Source of the DNA: Bradyrhizobium tropiciagri
GTDB taxonomy: Bacteria > Pseudomonadota > Alphaproteobacteria > Rhizobiales > Xanthobacteraceae
Direction of reading: 5' to 3'
Assembly (NCBI RefSeq): GCF_018130505.1
Contig: NZ_JAFCKH010000007.1
Location: forward strand, 124,001-188,000
DNA length: 64,000 nucleotides
The translations under genes and the position numbers were made by a program. The stretch's first letter is position 1; every line of letters starts with the position of its first letter. Shown one piece after another: positions 13,559 to 21,769 of this stretch. The notes beneath the pieces were generated by a model that searched no databases, had not been told where the DNA came from, and saw only the letters and a list, made by a program, of their open reading frames with translations.

Positions 13559-14227
13559 TCAGCGCAGCCCGACCACGGCGAAGCCGCGCGCTTTGAGCCC
13601 GCGGCGGTCCTCGCTCAGCGAGCGCAGCAGGCGATCGCGGGTGCCACTGATGTGATCGGCGGCCTCGCGCGCGGCGGCCTCCGGATCGTTGGTCTTGATG
13701 AAGGAGAGGATACGCCGGTGTTCGGCCCAGGCCTGCTCGCGCGAAGGCTCGGTCCACACCTCGAGCCAGCGCGCCCGCGACAGCCGCGTCATCGCACCTG
13801 AGATTGCCTTGACGATGAACGGGTTGCCGGAGAGGCGCGCGATCTCGACATGGAAATCGGTACCGACGCGGTGCCATTCCTCGCGCGGTGCGCCGGCCTG
13901 GCAGGCATCCAGCATCGCCTCGATGCCGGCAATGTCGGCCGCGCTGGCCCGCGTGCAGGCGAGGCGGACGGCGGTCGTCTCCAGCGGCAGGCGGAATTCG
14001 GCGAGCGCTTCCAGTTCGCCGAGATCGATCGGCGCGACGATCCAGTTGCGGCCGTCGCGGCGCACCAGCTCCTCGCTTTCGAGCCGGACCAGCGCCGCGC
14101 GGATCGGCGTCCGCGAGCCCTCGAAGCGGCTCTCCAGCCAGCGTTCGGTCAGCCGCTCGCCGGGTCCGAGGTCGAGCGACAGGATCATCTCCCGCAACTG
14201 GTCGTGGATTTGCAGCATCTGCGACAT
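13559..14227 (-). CDS. GntR-family transcriptional regulator (FCD ligand domain)
   Basis: A 222-residue regulator. The N-terminal winged helix contains RLTERWLESRFEGSRTPIR (residues about 25-43), followed by an all-helical FCD effector domain of the FadR/VanR type, with RLPLETTAVRLA and the conserved FHVEIARLSGNP block. It probably binds a small carboxylate. It is the first gene of a two-gene unit with the MFS transporter and faces a promoter region rich in TTGG...CCAA-type palindromes that are plausible operators. Confidence 0.9.
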   Translation of the reverse strand: MSQMLQIHDQLREMILSLDLGPGERLTERWLESRFEGSRTPIRAALVRLESEELVRRDGRNWIVAPIDLGELEALAEFRLPLETTAVRLACTRASAADIAGIEAMLDACQAGAPREEWHRVGTDFHVEIARLSGNPFIVKAISGAMTRLSRARWLEVWTEPSREQAWAEHRRILSFIKTNDPEAAAREAADHISGTRDRLLRSLSEDRRGLKARGFAVVGLR

Positions 14228-14261
14228 GGGCGATTCTCATGGGGAGGCGGCTTCAGGCAAA

Positions 14262-14306
14262 GTATCCCATTTTGGTATCCCAAACAAGGCAATATTGGGA
14301 TACCGG
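14262..14306. promoter_or_regulatory. Candidate GntR operator cluster
   Basis: Three copies of one motif lie in 45 bases: GTATCCCA (14262-14269), TTGGTATCCCAA (14272-14283) and, inverted, TTGGGATACCGG (14295-14306). TTGG-N4-CCAA-type dyads fit the short palindromes bound by FCD-type GntR regulators. The cluster sits just upstream of the GntR gene and 74 bases from the divergent GFA gene, so it may control both. Confidence 0.6.
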
Positions 14307-14379
14307 TTGTTTGCGCCTGCTATGAGTGGAACGGTGCGTCCGGGCGTCATCTTGTTGGGGTCGTAAGAGGAGCAGCACG

Positions 14380-14784
14380 ATGCAGATCGACGGACAGTGC
14401 CAATGCGGAGCCGTGACCTATCGGGCCGATATCGATCCAGAACGGGTGTCGATCTGCCATTGCGCGGATTGCCAGACCCTGACCGGATCGCCCTATCGCG
14501 TGACGGTGATCTGCGCCGCCGGGCAGGTCCGGCTGACCCGCGGAGCGCCAAAGGTCTACGGCAAGCGCGGCGACAACGGCCGAATCCGTTTCCAGCATTT
14601 TTGCGGCGATTGCGGTTCCCCGTTGTTCACCAGCGGCGAGGACGGCGGGCCGGACGACTGGGGCATCCGCTGGGGCAGCATCCGCCAGCGCGGCGAATTG
14701 GCGCCGCGGCGGCAAATCTGGTGCCGCTCCGCTGCGCCGTGGATCCATGATCTTAAGGGATTGCCGGGCCGTCCGATGGATTAG
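14380..14784 (+). CDS. GFA (glutathione-dependent formaldehyde-activating / CENP-V) family protein
   Basis: A 134-residue zinc protein. Cys7 and Cys9 (QCQCGAV), Cys26, Cys28 and Cys31 (CHCADC) and Cys75/Cys78 (FCGDCGSPLF) form the two zinc-binding clusters of the GFA fold. The family name comes from Gfa, proposed to help glutathione react with formaldehyde; most members have no proven reaction. AAGAGGAGC lies about eight bases before the ATG. It is divergent from the GntR-MFS pair and shares its control region. Confidence 0.9.
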   Translation: MQIDGQCQCGAVTYRADIDPERVSICHCADCQTLTGSPYRVTVICAAGQVRLTRGAPKVYGKRGDNGRIRFQHFCGDCGSPLFTSGEDGGPDDWGIRWGSIRQRGELAPRRQIWCRSAAPWIHDLKGLPGRPMD

Positions 14785-14795
14785 AACGGTCGACC

Positions 14796-14824
14796 TTGCG
14801 CCGCGGGGGCGGGCAAGGCTAAAG
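14796..14824 (+). promoter_or_regulatory. Candidate tRNA-Val promoter
   Basis: TTGCGC (-35) and CTAAAG (-10) are separated by 17 bases, and the predicted start falls about ten bases before the tRNA. Both boxes are only partial matches, so support comes mainly from spacing and position. Confidence 0.4.
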
Positions 14825-14839
14825 AGGCGGCGCAGGTGA

Positions 14840-14916
14840 GGGCGGCTAGCTCAGCTGGTTAGAGCATCTCGTTTACACCGAGAGGGTCGGGAGTTCGAAT
14901 CTCTCGCCGCCTACCA
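14840..14916 (+). tRNA. tRNA-Val (anticodon UAC)
   Basis: A 77-base tRNA with encoded CCA. The acceptor stem GGGCGGC/GCCGCCT (one G-U pair), D arm GCTC/GAGC, anticodon stem TCTCG/CGAGA with loop TTTACAC (anticodon TAC) and T arm GGGAG/CTCTC are all present. Confidence 0.96.
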
Positions 14917-15164
14917 GCCTTCGCACTGCGGGCTACGGCTCGGCAAGCCAGCCTTCACGGAACACCAGCCACTTGCGCAGATGCCGCAGGCGAAGGCTGT
15001 CGCGCCGAAGCTCGAAGAGCGAAGGCGGACTGTTCCCAATCGCACATCCGTTTCGTCTGAGCCGGAACAGCGCAGCAGACTTGCGCATCGTCCAATCATT
15101 GTCATTCTTGCCGCGCAGATTTGGCGCGATGATATCGTCGCCGCACAACCGGGAGTCTCGTTCG

Positions 15165-15470
15165 ATGCGCATTATCGCTGCCGCCTTCATGATGGCCCTG
15201 ATCACCGGACCCGCTCTGGCGCAGGATCACATCCAGCAGTATCGCGAGGAGGACAAGCCGAAGACCGAGGCGCAGAAGGCCGAGGACAGGCGGGCCGAGC
15301 GTGCCTATCAGCGTTCCCTGAGCAACGTGCCGGACCAGAAGCAGACCGATCCGTGGGGCATGGCGCGCCCCGACAACGCGTCGCAGGCCGCGCCGAAGCC
15401 GCATGCCAAGCCTGCGGCGAAGATGGCCGCGCCGAAGCCGGCTGCACCAGCGGGCACCGCCACCAAGTGA
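15165..15470 (+). CDS. Small secreted protein, function unknown
   Basis: A 101-residue protein with a clear Sec signal peptide (MRIIAAAFMMALITGPALAQ, cleavage near residue 19). The mature part is highly charged and helical (YREEDKPKTEAQKAEDRRAE) and then Pro/Ala/Lys-rich to the end. GGGAG precedes the ATG. I do not recognise a named family. The composition suggests a disordered periplasmic protein. Confidence 0.75.
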   Translation: MRIIAAAFMMALITGPALAQDHIQQYREEDKPKTEAQKAEDRRAERAYQRSLSNVPDQKQTDPWGMARPDNASQAAPKPHAKPAAKMAAPKPAAPAGTATK

Positions 15471-15492
15471 AGCGCGAAATCAGGGCTGAGCC

Positions 15493-15798
15493 ATGAAGCA
15501 TTACGTCTGCCGGCTGACCGGACCGCGTCCGACCTTTCCGCAGGACATGACGCCGCAAGAGGCCGAGATCATGCAGGCGCATGTCGCCTATTGCGGCGAG
15601 CTGTTGCGCGCCGGCAAGGCGCTGGTGTTCGGCCCGGTGGCCGATCCCGCCGGGCTCTGGGGGCTCGGCGTGCTGCAATTGCCCGACGATGCCGATCCGC
15701 AGGAGATCGTCGCCAACGATCCCGTCACCAAGGCCAATGCAGGTTTCGTCTATCAGGTGATGCCGATGCTGCGCGCCGCGACCAGAGAGAACTGCTGA
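15493..15798 (+). CDS. YciI-like family protein
   Basis: A 101-residue ferredoxin-like-fold protein of the YciI/YCII type, with the AHVAYCGELLRAGKALVFGPV core and the VANDPVTKANAGF segment typical of the family, in which a conserved His and Asp form a proposed acid-base pair. The biochemical role is not established. Its TGA overlaps the ATG of the next gene (TGATG), so the pair is translationally coupled. Confidence 0.85.
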   Translation: MKHYVCRLTGPRPTFPQDMTPQEAEIMQAHVAYCGELLRAGKALVFGPVADPAGLWGLGVLQLPDDADPQEIVANDPVTKANAGFVYQVMPMLRAATRENC

Positions 15799-16658
15799 TG
15801 GACCTCGCGCAAGGCCACGAACGCAATGCCGACCAGATCGCCTATTGGAACGGACCCGGCGGCCAGCGCTGGGCCGACCGCCAGGCGGTGCAGGACATCC
15901 TGCTGACGCCGGTCCTCGACCTGCTGCTCGATCGCGCCAGGCCTGCGCCCGGCGAGCGCGTGCTCGATGTCGGCTGCGGCAGCGGCGCGTCCACCATCGC
16001 ATTCGCGCGCAAGGTTGCACCGACGGGCCATGTGTTCGGTGTCGACGTGTCGGGGCCGATGCTGGAGCGGGCACGACAGAGCACGCCGAAGGATGCGCCG
16101 GCCGGCTACGCGCTCGCCGATGCCACCGTCTATCCGTTCGATCCGGCCAGCTTCGATCTGCTTGCATCGCGCTTCGGCGTGATGTTCTTCGCCGATCCTG
16201 TGGCCTCGTTCGCCAATCTGCGCAAGGCGATGAAGCCGTCGGGACGGCTCACCTTCATCTGCTGGAAGGAGCCGCGCGAGAACCCGTTCTTCATGGCGCC
16301 GCTGCAGGCGGTCTACAAGCACGTGCCGAAGATGCCGCAAGTCGGGCCCGAAGACCCCGGTCCGTTCTCCTTCGCCTCCGAAGCGCGGGTGCAGCGTATC
16401 CTCGGCGAGGCCGGGTTTACCGGCGTGGCGATGGAGCCGTGCCGGCTCGAGCTCGATGTCGCGATCGGGCGCGGCATGGACTTCGCGGTGCAGGGCGCGC
16501 TCGAGATCGGTCCGGCCAGCCGCGCACTGGACGGACATCCGGACGAGGTGCGCGCCGCCGCCGTCAATTCGATCCGCGAGGCGCTGACGCCGTTCGCGAA
16601 GGGCAATTCGGTGCTGCTGCCGGCCGCGATCTGGGTCGTGACGGCGCGGGCGTCGTAG
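15798..16658 (+). CDS. Class I SAM-dependent methyltransferase
   Basis: A 286-residue methyltransferase. The SAM-binding motif I VLDVGCGSGAST is at residues 55-66, with the acidic FGVDVSGPMLERAR strand after it and the DLLASRFGVMFF motif further on. It starts inside the stop codon of the YciI-like gene. The substrate (small molecule or quinone-like) cannot be told from the sequence. An upstream in-frame extension lies within the YciI coding region and lacks family similarity, so I rejected it. Confidence 0.9.
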   Translation: MDLAQGHERNADQIAYWNGPGGQRWADRQAVQDILLTPVLDLLLDRARPAPGERVLDVGCGSGASTIAFARKVAPTGHVFGVDVSGPMLERARQSTPKDAPAGYALADATVYPFDPASFDLLASRFGVMFFADPVASFANLRKAMKPSGRLTFICWKEPRENPFFMAPLQAVYKHVPKMPQVGPEDPGPFSFASEARVQRILGEAGFTGVAMEPCRLELDVAIGRGMDFAVQGALEIGPASRALDGHPDEVRAAAVNSIREALTPFAKGNSVLLPAAIWVVTARAS

Positions 16659-16682
16659 CGCCAGAGCGCAAGCCTCACGCCT

Positions 16683-16713
16683 CGTCATTGCGACCCGTTG
16701 GCTCGCAATGACG
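16683..16713. repeat. Short dispersed-type palindrome between convergent genes
   Basis: CGTCATTGCGA and TCGCAATGACG form perfect 11-base arms around a nine-base loop. The element sits between the convergent methyltransferase and pepT genes and may stop transcription from either side. CGTCATTGCGA-type palindromes recur in Bradyrhizobium intergenic DNA. Confidence 0.75.
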
Positions 16714-16720
16714 GAGAGGG

Positions 16721-17977
16721 CTACGCCCGCTCTTCCCAGATCATCGCGAGATGCACGATGGTCTGCACCGCCTTCTCCATGTCCTGCCGACTGACCCATT
16801 CGAGCCGCGAATGGAAGGCGTGCTCGCCCGCGAAGATGTTGGGGCAGGGCAGCCCCATGAACGACAGCCGCGAGCCGTCGGTGCCGCCGCGGATCGAGGT
16901 CTTCACCGGCGATAGCCCGGCGCGCTTGATCGCCTCGATGGCGTTGGCGACCACTTCGGGATGGCGGTCGATCACCTCTTTCATGTTGCGGTACTGCTGC
17001 TTGACTTCCATCCGGTAGCTCGAGCGCGGATAGGCCTTCATGACGTCCTTCACGATCGCCTCGAGCAGCGCCTCCTTCTGCTTCAGGCCGGTCTCGGTGA
17101 AGTCGCGCACGATGAAGTCGATCCGCGCCTTCTCCAGCGCGCCGGAGATCGCGACCGGATGCAGAAAACCTTCCTTGCCCTCGGTGGTCTCCGGCGAGCA
17201 GGTGTCCTTCGGCAGGCGGTCGACGATCGCGGCCGCGATCTTGATCGCGTGCTCCATCTTGCCCTTCGCGAACCCCGGATGGGTCGCGACGCCCTCGATG
17301 ACGATGCTGGCGCCGTCGGCGGAGAAGGTCTCGTCCTCGATATGGCCGGCGCTCTCGCCGTCCATGGTATAGCCGAAATCGGCCCCGAGCTTCTTGATGT
17401 CGACCTTGTCGACGCCGCGGCCGATCTCCTCGTCCGGCGTGAACAGGATCCTGATGGTGCCGTGCTTCACCTGCGGATTGCTGACGAGGAAATGCGCGGC
17501 ATCCATGATCTCGGCGAGGCCTGCCTTGTTGTCGGCCCCTAACAGCGTGGTGCCGTCGGTGGTGATGATGTCGTTGCCGATCTGCGCGGCCAGCGCCTCA
17601 TGCTCGGAGGCGCGGATCACCTGGGACGGATCGGCCGGCAGCACGATGTCGCCGCCGCGGTAGTTCTTCACGACCTGCGGCTTGACGTCCTTGCCGGTGC
17701 AGTCGGGCGAGGTGTCCATGTGCGAGCAGAAGCAGATCACCGGGACCTTTTTGTCGGTGTTGGCCGCGATCGTCGCGTAGACGTAGCCATGCGCATCGAG
17801 ATGCGCGTCGGCGATCCCCATCGCCTGCAACTCGGCGACCAGCAGGCGGCCGAGGTTCTTCTGCTTCTCGGTGGAGGGACAGGTCGGCGAGTCCGGATCG
17901 GACTGGGTGTCGATCACGACATAGCGCAGGAAGCGCTCGGTGACGGTGTGCTTGAAGTTCAGGACCGGTGCCAGCAT
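16721..17977 (-). CDS. pepT: Peptidase T (tripeptide aminopeptidase)
   Basis: A 418-residue M20B zinc exopeptidase that removes the N-terminal residue of tripeptides in the cytoplasm. Metal-site residues are visible: His86 and Asp88 (CSHMDTSPD), Asp149 (LLGADNKAG) and the catalytic pair Glu183/Glu184 (TPDEEIGRG); HAFHSRLEW near the end holds the last His. The length fits the family. It has its own region between HU and the methyltransferase and no obvious operon partner. Confidence 0.96.
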   Translation of the reverse strand: MLAPVLNFKHTVTERFLRYVVIDTQSDPDSPTCPSTEKQKNLGRLLVAELQAMGIADAHLDAHGYVYATIAANTDKKVPVICFCSHMDTSPDCTGKDVKPQVVKNYRGGDIVLPADPSQVIRASEHEALAAQIGNDIITTDGTTLLGADNKAGLAEIMDAAHFLVSNPQVKHGTIRILFTPDEEIGRGVDKVDIKKLGADFGYTMDGESAGHIEDETFSADGASIVIEGVATHPGFAKGKMEHAIKIAAAIVDRLPKDTCSPETTEGKEGFLHPVAISGALEKARIDFIVRDFTETGLKQKEALLEAIVKDVMKAYPRSSYRMEVKQQYRNMKEVIDRHPEVVANAIEAIKRAGLSPVKTSIRGGTDGSRLSFMGLPCPNIFAGEHAFHSRLEWVSRQDMEKAVQTIVHLAMIWEERA

Positions 17978-18062
17978 GAAGACCGCGCGGATAAGGGTAC
18001 GGGAAGCGAAGCAGAGCTGTTCGCACGAAGTGCGCGCACAAACGAGAAACCTCAGGCTCTAT

Positions 18063-18113
18063 AACAGAAAAGCGCCATCCCGGGGCCGCGTTCCAACCCG
18101 GAATGGCGCTTCG
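18063..18113 (-). terminator. Rho-independent terminator of the HU gene
   Basis: On the minus strand a long stem, AAGCGCCATTCCGGG pairing with CCCGGGATGGCGCTT, ends in TTTTCTGTTAT. It lies 25 bases behind the HU stop codon and is a strong intrinsic terminator. Confidence 0.88.
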
Positions 18114-18137
18114 TTAACGAAGCGTGCGCAGCGTGGC

Positions 18138-18437
18138 TTACACCGCTTCCTTCAGCTCCTTGGCCGGGCGGAAGGCGACCTTCTTGCTGGCCTTGATCTG
18201 GATCTGCTCGCCGGTAGCGGGGTTGCGGCCCATCCGGGCGGCACGCTTGCGCACCTGGAGGATGCCGAGGCCGACGATGCGGATGCGCTCGCCCTTCTTC
18301 AGGTGCTTGGTGATCCGTGTGACCATGTCGGTCAGGATCGCCTCCGCCTGCTTCTTCGACATGTCCTGCTCCTCGGCGATCGCCGCCGCCAAATGCTTCA
18401 GCGTGATGGTCGCCGGGGTCGCTGCTTTCTTCGCCAT
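18138..18437 (-). CDS. hup: DNA-binding protein HU
   Basis: A 99-residue nucleoid protein. It has the HU/IHF fold, with the beta-arm signature GRNPATGEQIQIKASKKVAF near residues 68-87. The N-terminus is rich in Lys and Ala (MAKKAATPATITLKH), as in several alphaproteobacterial HU forms. I chose the ATG at 18435-18437 because AGGAGGG lies directly before it; a longer reading frame upstream is out of character. Single gene with its own terminator. Confidence 0.93.
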   Translation of the reverse strand: MAKKAATPATITLKHLAAAIAEEQDMSKKQAEAILTDMVTRITKHLKKGERIRIVGLGILQVRKRAARMGRNPATGEQIQIKASKKVAFRPAKELKEAV

Positions 18438-18741
18438 GTTGGCCCTCCTCCTGAATGGCTGGAATTGCTGCTTGTGCGCGAATGGGCGGGGCCGTTCGCG
18501 TCCGTTCCGGCTGGTCCGGAAAGCCGCCGCGCCGGTCGGGGCAGCGTCCGGACACCGGGACGCATCAGGCGTATTTGATTCGGGGCTTTGCTGACTACGC
18601 GGTTTCCCCTGAAAACCGGCCACAATGGGCGGCCGGCGGCGCAAAACGCCCGTCTTGTGGGGACTTCCGCAACGTCCTTGACTAACGGGATGAGGGCCTT
18701 TATGCCCTCGGTCCTGCGCGGATCAGTCCTGATCGGCATCC
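18438..18741. other. HU / tRNA-Asp divergent intergenic region
   Basis: This 304-base gap must hold the leftward HU promoter and the rightward tRNA promoter listed separately. I saw no gene and no clear HU promoter boxes. Confidence 0.5.
18678..18706 (+). promoter_or_regulatory. Promoter of tRNA-Asp
   Basis: TTGACT (-35, five of six consensus bases) and TATGCC (-10) stand 17 bases apart. The predicted start is near 18713, about 30 bases before the tRNA. Confidence 0.55.
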
Positions 18742-18818
18742 GCGGGAGTAGCTCAGTTGGTTAGAGCGCCGCCCTGTCACGGCGGAGGCCGCGGGTTCGA
18801 GTCCCGTCTCTCGCGCCA
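18742..18818 (+). tRNA. tRNA-Asp (anticodon GUC)
   Basis: A 77-base tRNA with encoded CCA. The acceptor stem GCGGGAG/CTCTCGC, anticodon stem CCGCC/GGCGG with loop CTGTCAC (anticodon GTC) and T arm GCGGG/CCCGT are all present. Confidence 0.96.
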
Positions 18819-19218
18819 TCATTTCAATGGCTTAGCGCAAGTTCCCAAATCCCAGTCGTGATCCGAAGGCATGTACCTCGCCGAAACGCGGGATGCTGAC
18901 CTCCTGTCGGATTCGCATCGCCGCTGGTGCTGCACCCATCGGGCCTGGGATGATGTGGGTGAGGCGAGTCCGAACTGCGGCGGCTCGGCCGCGACAATCG
19001 GGTGCAAGCTCACCCGTTGGGGTGATGACGGTCTGGCGCGGCTTGAATAGCAGTTTCGCAAGGCCGTTTGTTGCGTTGCCGCTGCACGCGCGATTTCGAA
19101 AGCACCGGCGCATGCACCACGCGGCGGCAGAGGCGCGGTCGGCGGATTCCAAGCCCGCGAACGATGCAAACGGGAACGTCCTGAAACGAGAGCGCCCTTC
19201 GAACTCGTGGAGATTGGG
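18819..19218. other. tRNA-Asp to RTX/FG-GAP gene spacer
   Basis: A 400-base stretch in which I see no gene: the short frames in it lack ribosome sites and family motifs. It presumably carries the promoter of the large secreted-protein gene. I found no integrase and no duplicated tRNA 3' end that would mark an attachment site. Confidence 0.5.
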
Positions 19219-21642
19219 ATGACGACGGTTTCTTACGGCATTGTGAACGTCAAGCCGGAATACGATGGCTCGATCAACTCGAGCATCTTCCTCGGCTCGG
19301 AGATGACGCCCGCGCTGACGACCTTCGACGACGGCTCCTTTGCGCTCGCATACGGCTACGAGCCCGCCGCCACCGAGGTCATCAAGAACGCCGTCTTCAT
19401 CGATCGCTACAATCCCGACGGATCGCAGGCGATGGCCATCGGGGTTTACGGCGCAAGCGAGTTCAGCACGTCGAGCTACGCATTCTATCCGTCGATCGCG
19501 AACCTGCCGGGCACCAATCGCTATCTGGCGGTCTGGACGAGCTCGACCGGACTCAATGGCGGAACCATGTTCGGTATCTCCAAGCCGTTGGGGACGCCCG
19601 ACGGCGTCGGCTACAACAAGATCTTCAGCCAGCAGGCCGTGCTGCCGGGCTCGACCATCTACGATTCAATCAGCCACCTCGCGATGCTGCCGAACAACAA
19701 GTTCGCCGTGCTGGTGAACAGCGGCAGCAGCACGGCCGGTGTCAGGATCTTTGCCTACGATGGCGCCTTCAATGTAAGTCCGGTCACGCAGTGGCAGCTC
19801 GGGGACGGCAGCGGTGGCCTCGGCGAGACCTCGGCAAATCTGGCGGTCCTGGACGGCGGCAACCTCGCCATCACCTATGTGCAATCCCAGGGCGGCGCCT
19901 ATAGCGCCGTTGTGGAAATCGACACCGCGAGCGGCGCCAGGATTCTTGCGCCAACGACTTTGAATAGCCTGGGCAGCACGCGCAGCCCGGCCATCGTCGC
20001 GCTGAAAGACGGTGGGTTTGCGGTCGCCTATCTGCAATCCGGTGGCGGAGCCAGCAACGATCTTCGGCTGGCGTTCTACAGTTCAACCGGCGCGCTCCGT
20101 GGCAATCAACTGGTCGCGTCAGTGTCGGTGTTCACCGACACCGACCCGACATTTACCGTTCTCTCCAACGGTTTTGTCGATCTGACCTGGACCAGCGGCA
20201 TCAACACGCCCGGGGTGAATTATTACAGCAACATATCGGCAGCGATGTTCGATCCGGCCACCATGACCAAGGTGGCCGCCGCCGATCTTGAAACCCAGGA
20301 CGGAGCGCAGTTTGAGCCGGCGGTGACAGCGCTCCTCGGCGGGCAATTCGCGACCGCGTGGACCGATTGGAATACGGACGCTGCCGACGGCAATGTCGAC
20401 ACCCACGGATCGCATGTGTCGCTGCAGATCGATGCGCTGACGAGGACGTCGGTCGGGACCAGCGCCGGCGACACGCTCACCGGCGATTCATTGCGCGACG
20501 TATTCACGGGTGGCGGCGGAAACGATACGTTCGCCTTCGGCGCCGGTGGTTCGACCGACATCATCACGGACTTCGTGCACGGGCAGGACAGGATCTATCT
20601 CGCCAACTTCTTTTCGCTGCACAGCTTCACCGACGTGCTGAACCACATCTTCTCCGGCCCGACGGCGGTGCTCAGCCTGGGGCCCGATTCCCTCACGTTG
20701 ACCAACGTCAACAAGACCAGCCTGACGGCGGATGATTTCATCCTGGCGCGGCAGAAGGCCGACTTCGACGGCAACAACCGGAGCGACGTCGTGCTGCTGG
20801 GCGACAACGGCGTAGCGACGGTTTGGGACAACGGCGCGCCGGCCAGCGCGCACCAGATCGCTCCCGCCGGCACGATCTCGGGCGGCTGGCACTTCGGCGG
20901 CACCGGCGACTTCGACGGCAACGGCCAGAGCGACATCCTGTGGGTCAACGACAGCACGGGCCAGGCGTCGATCTGGGACAACGGCCAGATCGGCGGGGCG
21001 CACATCATTGCTCCCGCCGGCACCATCGCGGGCGGCTGGCATTTCGCCGGCACCGGCGACTTCGACGGCAACAGCAGGACCGACATCCTGTGGGTCAACG
21101 ACGGCACGGGCCAGGCATCGATCTGGGATAACGGCCAGATCGGCGGGGCGCACATCATTGCCCCTGCCGGAACCATCGCGGGCGGCTGGCACTTCGGCGG
21201 CACCGGCGATTTCGACGGCAACGGCAGGAGCGACATCGCCTGGGTCAACGACAACGGCAAGATATCGATCTGGGACAACGGCCAGATCGGCGGCGCTCAC
21301 ATCGTTGCCAACCTCGGCAGCGACATCAGCGGCTGGCATCTCGCCGGCACCGGCGATTTCGACGGCAACGGCAAGAGCGATCTTCTCTGGGTCAACGACA
21401 ACGGCCGGGCCTCGATCTGGGACAATGGCGACGTCGCCAGGGCTCACACCATCGCTCCCGCCGGCACCATCGCGAACGGCTGGCAATTCGCCGGCACCGG
21501 CGACTACGACGGCAACGGTCACAGCGACATTCTCTGGCAAAACAGCAACGGGCAGGCGTCGATCTGGGACAATGGCAGCATTGCGAAGGCCCACATCATC
21601 GCCGCCGCCGGCAGCGTTCCCGCGGGTTGGGATATTGTCTAG
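19219..21642 (+). CDS. Large extracellular protein with RTX-like calcium motif and six C-terminal FG-GAP/VCBS-like repeats
   Basis: An 807-residue protein with no N-terminal signal peptide. Residues about 1-410 look like a beta-propeller (repeated SxxGxxVxY-type blades). A single RTX-like calcium segment follows (GDTLTGDSLRDVFTGGGGND, then TDIITDFVHGQDRI), as in type I secretion substrates. From about residue 514 to the end there are six tandem repeats of 47-50 residues, each with D[FY]DGN-x2-[ST]D, a SIWDNG-like block and PAGxIxxGW. Export by type I secretion is inferred. No ABC/HlyD exporter genes are adjacent. The start was chosen for GGAG six bases upstream. Its catalytic role, if any, is unknown. 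Confidence 0.8.
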   Translation: MTTVSYGIVNVKPEYDGSINSSIFLGSEMTPALTTFDDGSFALAYGYEPAATEVIKNAVFIDRYNPDGSQAMAIGVYGASEFSTSSYAFYPSIANLPGTNRYLAVWTSSTGLNGGTMFGISKPLGTPDGVGYNKIFSQQAVLPGSTIYDSISHLAMLPNNKFAVLVNSGSSTAGVRIFAYDGAFNVSPVTQWQLGDGSGGLGETSANLAVLDGGNLAITYVQSQGGAYSAVVEIDTASGARILAPTTLNSLGSTRSPAIVALKDGGFAVAYLQSGGGASNDLRLAFYSSTGALRGNQLVASVSVFTDTDPTFTVLSNGFVDLTWTSGINTPGVNYYSNISAAMFDPATMTKVAAADLETQDGAQFEPAVTALLGGQFATAWTDWNTDAADGNVDTHGSHVSLQIDALTRTSVGTSAGDTLTGDSLRDVFTGGGGNDTFAFGAGGSTDIITDFVHGQDRIYLANFFSLHSFTDVLNHIFSGPTAVLSLGPDSLTLTNVNKTSLTADDFILARQKADFDGNNRSDVVLLGDNGVATVWDNGAPASAHQIAPAGTISGGWHFGGTGDFDGNGQSDILWVNDSTGQASIWDNGQIGGAHIIAPAGTIAGGWHFAGTGDFDGNSRTDILWVNDGTGQASIWDNGQIGGAHIIAPAGTIAGGWHFGGTGDFDGNGRSDIAWVNDNGKISIWDNGQIGGAHIVANLGSDISGWHLAGTGDFDGNGKSDLLWVNDNGRASIWDNGDVARAHTIAPAGTIANGWQFAGTGDYDGNGHSDILWQNSNGQASIWDNGSIAKAHIIAAAGSVPAGWDIV
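20755..21639 (+). repeat. Six tandem in-frame repeats of 141-150 bases
   Basis: The 3' third of the preceding gene is built from six direct repeats, each beginning near GACTTCGACGGCAAC and carrying TCGATCTGGGACAA. Copies 2 and 3 are nearly identical at the DNA level, pointing to recent duplication, while copies 1 and 6 are the most diverged. Confidence 0.9.
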
Positions 21643-21670
21643 TTCCGGATCGAAGCATCACAAACAGCAA

Positions 21671-21703
21671 CTCGCCCCGGCAATGCGCCACTGCCGGGGC
21701 GAG
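21671..21703. terminator. Bidirectional GC-rich terminator hairpin
   Basis: CTCGCCCCGGCA and TGCCGGGGCGAG form perfect 12-base arms around a nine-base loop between two convergent genes. There is no long T tract, but its strength and position suggest it ends transcription from both sides. Confidence 0.6.
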
Positions 21704-21769
21704 TCTCGCTGAAGTGCTTCCGGGGCACCTCAGTTGACCCCGGGAGGAGTAGACCCGGGGCAAGGCCGG

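Noticed and set aside
12334-14227. GntR and MFS as separate transcription units
   Set aside because: Only one base separates the stop of the first from the start of the second, so coupling is far more likely.
18138-18644. N-terminally extended HU of 168 residues
   Set aside because: The added 69 residues are not HU-like, and AGGAGGG stands directly before the standard start at 18437.
18742-19218. tRNA-Asp as an integration site for a mobile island carrying the repeat-protein gene
   Set aside because: No integrase, no duplicated tRNA 3' end and no sharp change in base composition were seen.
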